Both the position numbers and the translations under genes were made by a program. 7,037 bases of DNA from Acidobacteriota bacterium (GTDB lineage: Bacteria > Acidobacteriota > Blastocatellia > Pyrinomonadales > Pyrinomonadaceae), in contig SXVE01000043.1 in the NCBI GenBank assembly GCA_005790265.1, forward strand, positions 1 to 7,037, in the 5' to 3' direction. Below the pieces are notes generated by a model. It was given only the letters and a program-made list of their open reading frames with translations. It was not told where the DNA came from and did not search any database. Shown piece after piece: positions 5,770 to 7,037 of this stretch (position 1 is its first letter; each line of letters begins with the position of its first letter).

Positions 5770-6714
5770 ATGGCGAAAGCAAAAGAAATAACCGGACTCG
5801 ACTGCGCCGCCGACGCGCTGGAATGGGCGGCGGAAGTTTTGCGCGTGCGTTTCGATGAAGTCATCGCTTTGCGCGAAGCGGCGCTTGATTTTTCCGATAT
5901 TGAAGGCGTTCACAGTATGCGCGTGGCGACCAGACGATTGCGCAGCGCGCTGCGTGATTTTATGCCGCTGATGAAAAAACGCCGACTGCAAAACGCGCGC
6001 GAAGATTTGAAGGAAATCGCGGCGGCGCTCGGTGCCGTGCGCGATCACGACGTCGCCATCGTCGCGCTCGAAACTCTCCAAATTAAAGCCAAATCCGCGC
6101 TGATTAATGACGGCATCGGCGTTTTGATCGAAGAACGCCGCCGGCAGCGGGAAGACGCGCGGCGGAATTTGGCGAAAACTCTCGACCGCGACCGGCTCGA
6201 CCGCATTCAGAAACGCTTTCAGAATGCACTGACCAAAGCGGTCAAACCGGGCAAATCAGCCGACAGAATCAGCTTCAACAAAGCCGGAAGAGATTTAACG
6301 GCAGACGGCTGGCGGGAATTGCAGCAATTGGGATCGAGCCTTTATGCGCCGTTTCGCGTTGAAGAAATTCACGAAATGCGGATTGCGGCAAAACGCCTGC
6401 GCTACGCCATCGAGCTTTTCGTCGCTTGCTGGGGAGAAAAAATATCGCCGTTCGCCAACGACATTTCCAAGATGCAGACGTTTTTAGGCGAACTGCACGA
6501 CTGCGATGTTTGGATCGAAGAATTGGGCGCGCGCCTGCAAAATTCTCTGCAAAACGGTGAAGAAGGTGAAAACGAGTATCAATCCGCTACCTGGCTTTTG
6601 TCGGAATTCGTCAAAAAACGCACGAAAGAATATCTTGCCGCGCTGAAACTCTGGAACGAATGGCAAGCCAATGATTTCGCCGGAAGAATGCAGAAAGCGA
6701 TTCAGGACGCGTAA
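5770..6714 (+). CDS. CHAD-domain protein (two CHAD repeats, no CYTH domain)
   Basis: The 314-residue protein is all-helical and consists of the CHAD fold (conserved histidine alpha-helical domain) in two related halves. The first half has VHSMRVATRRLRSALRDF at about 47-64 and LGAVRDHDV at 87-95. The second has IHEMRIAAKRLRYAIELF at about 200-217 and LGELHDCDV at 239-247. The paired His and the Arg/Lys clusters form the basic surface that gives the family its name. Known CHAD proteins bind inorganic polyphosphate and localise to polyphosphate granules, and many are fused to a CYTH (triphosphate tunnel) domain. No CYTH segment is present here, so this is a stand-alone binder with no visible enzymatic site. 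It should be cytosolic. ATG 5770 is preferred; an in-frame TTG at 5764 falls in the T-run of the hairpin. Neither has a good ribosome site. A terminator follows at 6768-6800. Confidence 0.9.
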   Translation: MAKAKEITGLDCAADALEWAAEVLRVRFDEVIALREAALDFSDIEGVHSMRVATRRLRSALRDFMPLMKKRRLQNAREDLKEIAAALGAVRDHDVAIVALETLQIKAKSALINDGIGVLIEERRRQREDARRNLAKTLDRDRLDRIQKRFQNALTKAVKPGKSADRISFNKAGRDLTADGWRELQQLGSSLYAPFRVEEIHEMRIAAKRLRYAIELFVACWGEKISPFANDISKMQTFLGELHDCDVWIEELGARLQNSLQNGEEGENEYQSATWLLSEFVKKRTKEYLAALKLWNEWQANDFAGRMQKAIQDA

Positions 6715-6767
6715 AATTCCCGCGCAAAATAAATTTAACAATCAACAAAAATCGCCGCATTTTTAAG

Positions 6768-6800
6768 TGCCGCCGCGTTTTCAAATGCGGCGGCATTTTT
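6768..6800 (+). terminator. Intrinsic terminator of the CHAD gene, with an alternative fold
   Basis: TGCCGCCGC (6768-6776) pairs perfectly with GCGGCGGCA (6787-6795) around a 10-base loop and is followed by TTTTT (6796-6800). This is a strong terminator 54 bases after the CHAD stop. An upstream segment CGCCGCATTT (6753-6762) is perfectly complementary to AAATGCGGCG (6783-6792), giving a competing 10-bp stem that uses most of the same right arm. Confidence 0.85.
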
Positions 6801-6818
6801 CCGGCTTTTTTCGCCGAT

Positions 6819-6848
6819 TTGACGTAAAAATTTACACGTCTTTAAGTT
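6819..6848 (+). promoter_or_regulatory. Possible promoter with overlapping dyad for the last gene
   Basis: TTGACG (6819-6824) is a good -35 box. The best -10 at 17-18 bases spacing is TAAGTT (6843-6848), a poor match, so the promoter is only tentative. A dyad with arms GACGT (6821-6825) and ACGTC (6836-6840) overlaps the -35 box, with a smaller nested pair GTAAA / TTTAC (6824-6828 and 6831-6835). This is a plausible place for a repressor or activator. Confidence 0.35.
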
Positions 6849-6875
6849 CGTCTTAATTTTTTGTTCAGGTGAGCC

Positions 6876-6914
6876 GCGTAGATTAAAGCTACGCAACAGA
6901 AACCGCTGAAAGCG
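6876..6914 (+). other. Two small hairpins in the leader of the last gene
   Basis: GCGTAG (6876-6881) pairs with CTACGC (6889-6894) around a 7-base loop. CGCT (6904-6907) pairs with AGCG (6911-6914) around GAA. The second ends 14 bases before the ATG at 6929, near a weak GAG ribosome site. I see no match to a known riboswitch class; this may be ordinary leader structure. Confidence 0.35.
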
Positions 6915-6928
6915 AGAATTTTTACACG

Positions 6929-7037
6929 ATGAACAAATTATTCAATTACGAAATCTGGGACGAAAAACAAAAAGCGGCATTTGCCAACGTTTGCGAATGG
7001 CAAAACAAATTCAGACGGCTGCGCTGCGCCGAACACC
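6929..7037 (+). CDS. Unrecognised protein, N-terminal 36 residues (3' end outside window)
   Basis: The frame starts at ATG 6929 and stays open to the window edge. The visible part begins MNKLFNYEIWDEKQKAAFAN and continues through VCEWQNKFRRLRCAEH. It is soluble-looking, aromatic and charged, with two Cys (residues 21 and 33) and a basic KFRRLR patch, and it has no signal peptide. I cannot assign a family from this fragment. The start is supported by its position after a terminator and a possible promoter, and by the weak GAG site about 12 bases upstream, which is farther than usual. It appears to begin a new transcription unit separate from the CHAD gene. Confidence 0.6.
   Translation, partial: MNKLFNYEIWDEKQKAAFANVCEWQNKFRRLRCAEH

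Noticed and set aside
5438..5782. - strand open frame (114 codons) opposite the coiled-coil gene
   Set aside because: The + strand frame has regular heptads and a plausible start, while the - strand product is Ser/Leu-rich without motifs and reaches into the spacer before CHAD.
6868..6920. Resemblance to a cyclic-di-GMP or cobalamin riboswitch in the last gene's leader
   Set aside because: Only short fragments such as ACGCAA and a GAAA-containing hairpin match by eye; the full conserved cores and long-range pairings of these classes are absent.

Overview
The window looks like a chromosomal segment of a Gram-negative bacterium, most likely an Acidobacteriota member (Blastocatellia-like). The main evidence is a very long TonB-dependent receptor of the 'carboxypeptidase-regulatory domain + plug + Oar-like barrel' type, which that phylum carries in large numbers. 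Coding regions are rich in codons ending in CG, while the spacers are AT-rich. The taxonomic call is inference from family knowledge. No rRNA, tRNA, CRISPR array, transposase or integrase was seen.

Layout, left to right. (1) 1-384, + strand: the last 127 codons of a catalase-peroxidase gene (katG). (2) 385-594: a convergent spacer with a weak AU-rich terminator, a perfect 22-bp bidirectional terminator and a 14-bp palindrome. (3) 595-1641, - strand: an exported calcineurin-like metallophosphoesterase with a Tat-type N-terminus. (4) 1642-1801: a structured spacer with an intrinsic terminator, a long imperfect inverted repeat and a good sigma70-like promoter, all read on the - strand. (5) 1802-5113, - strand: the 1103-residue TonB-dependent receptor. 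(6) 5114-5516: a divergent AT-rich spacer with clustered CGGTTAA-type half-sites and an 18-bp sequence that also occurs across the katG stop codon. (7) 5517-5690, + strand: a 57-residue predicted coiled-coil protein. (8) 5770-6714, + strand: a stand-alone CHAD-domain protein with two CHAD helical repeats. (9) 6715-6928: a terminator with two alternative foldings, then a possible promoter/operator and structured leader. (10) 6929-7037, + strand: the first 36 codons of an unrecognised gene.

How the genes may work together. The receptor gene lies directly upstream of the phosphoesterase gene on the same strand. A terminator separates them and the second gene appears to have its own promoter, so they need not form a simple operon. 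An outer-membrane receptor, an exported phosphoesterase and a CHAD protein (a family known to bind polyphosphate) would fit a loose phosphate theme, but nothing in the sequence proves a joint function. The most unusual structural points are the 18-bp direct repeat bracketing the receptor/phosphoesterase block, and two terminator-like hairpins placed immediately before start codons (phosphoesterase and CHAD), where they could act on their own downstream gene.
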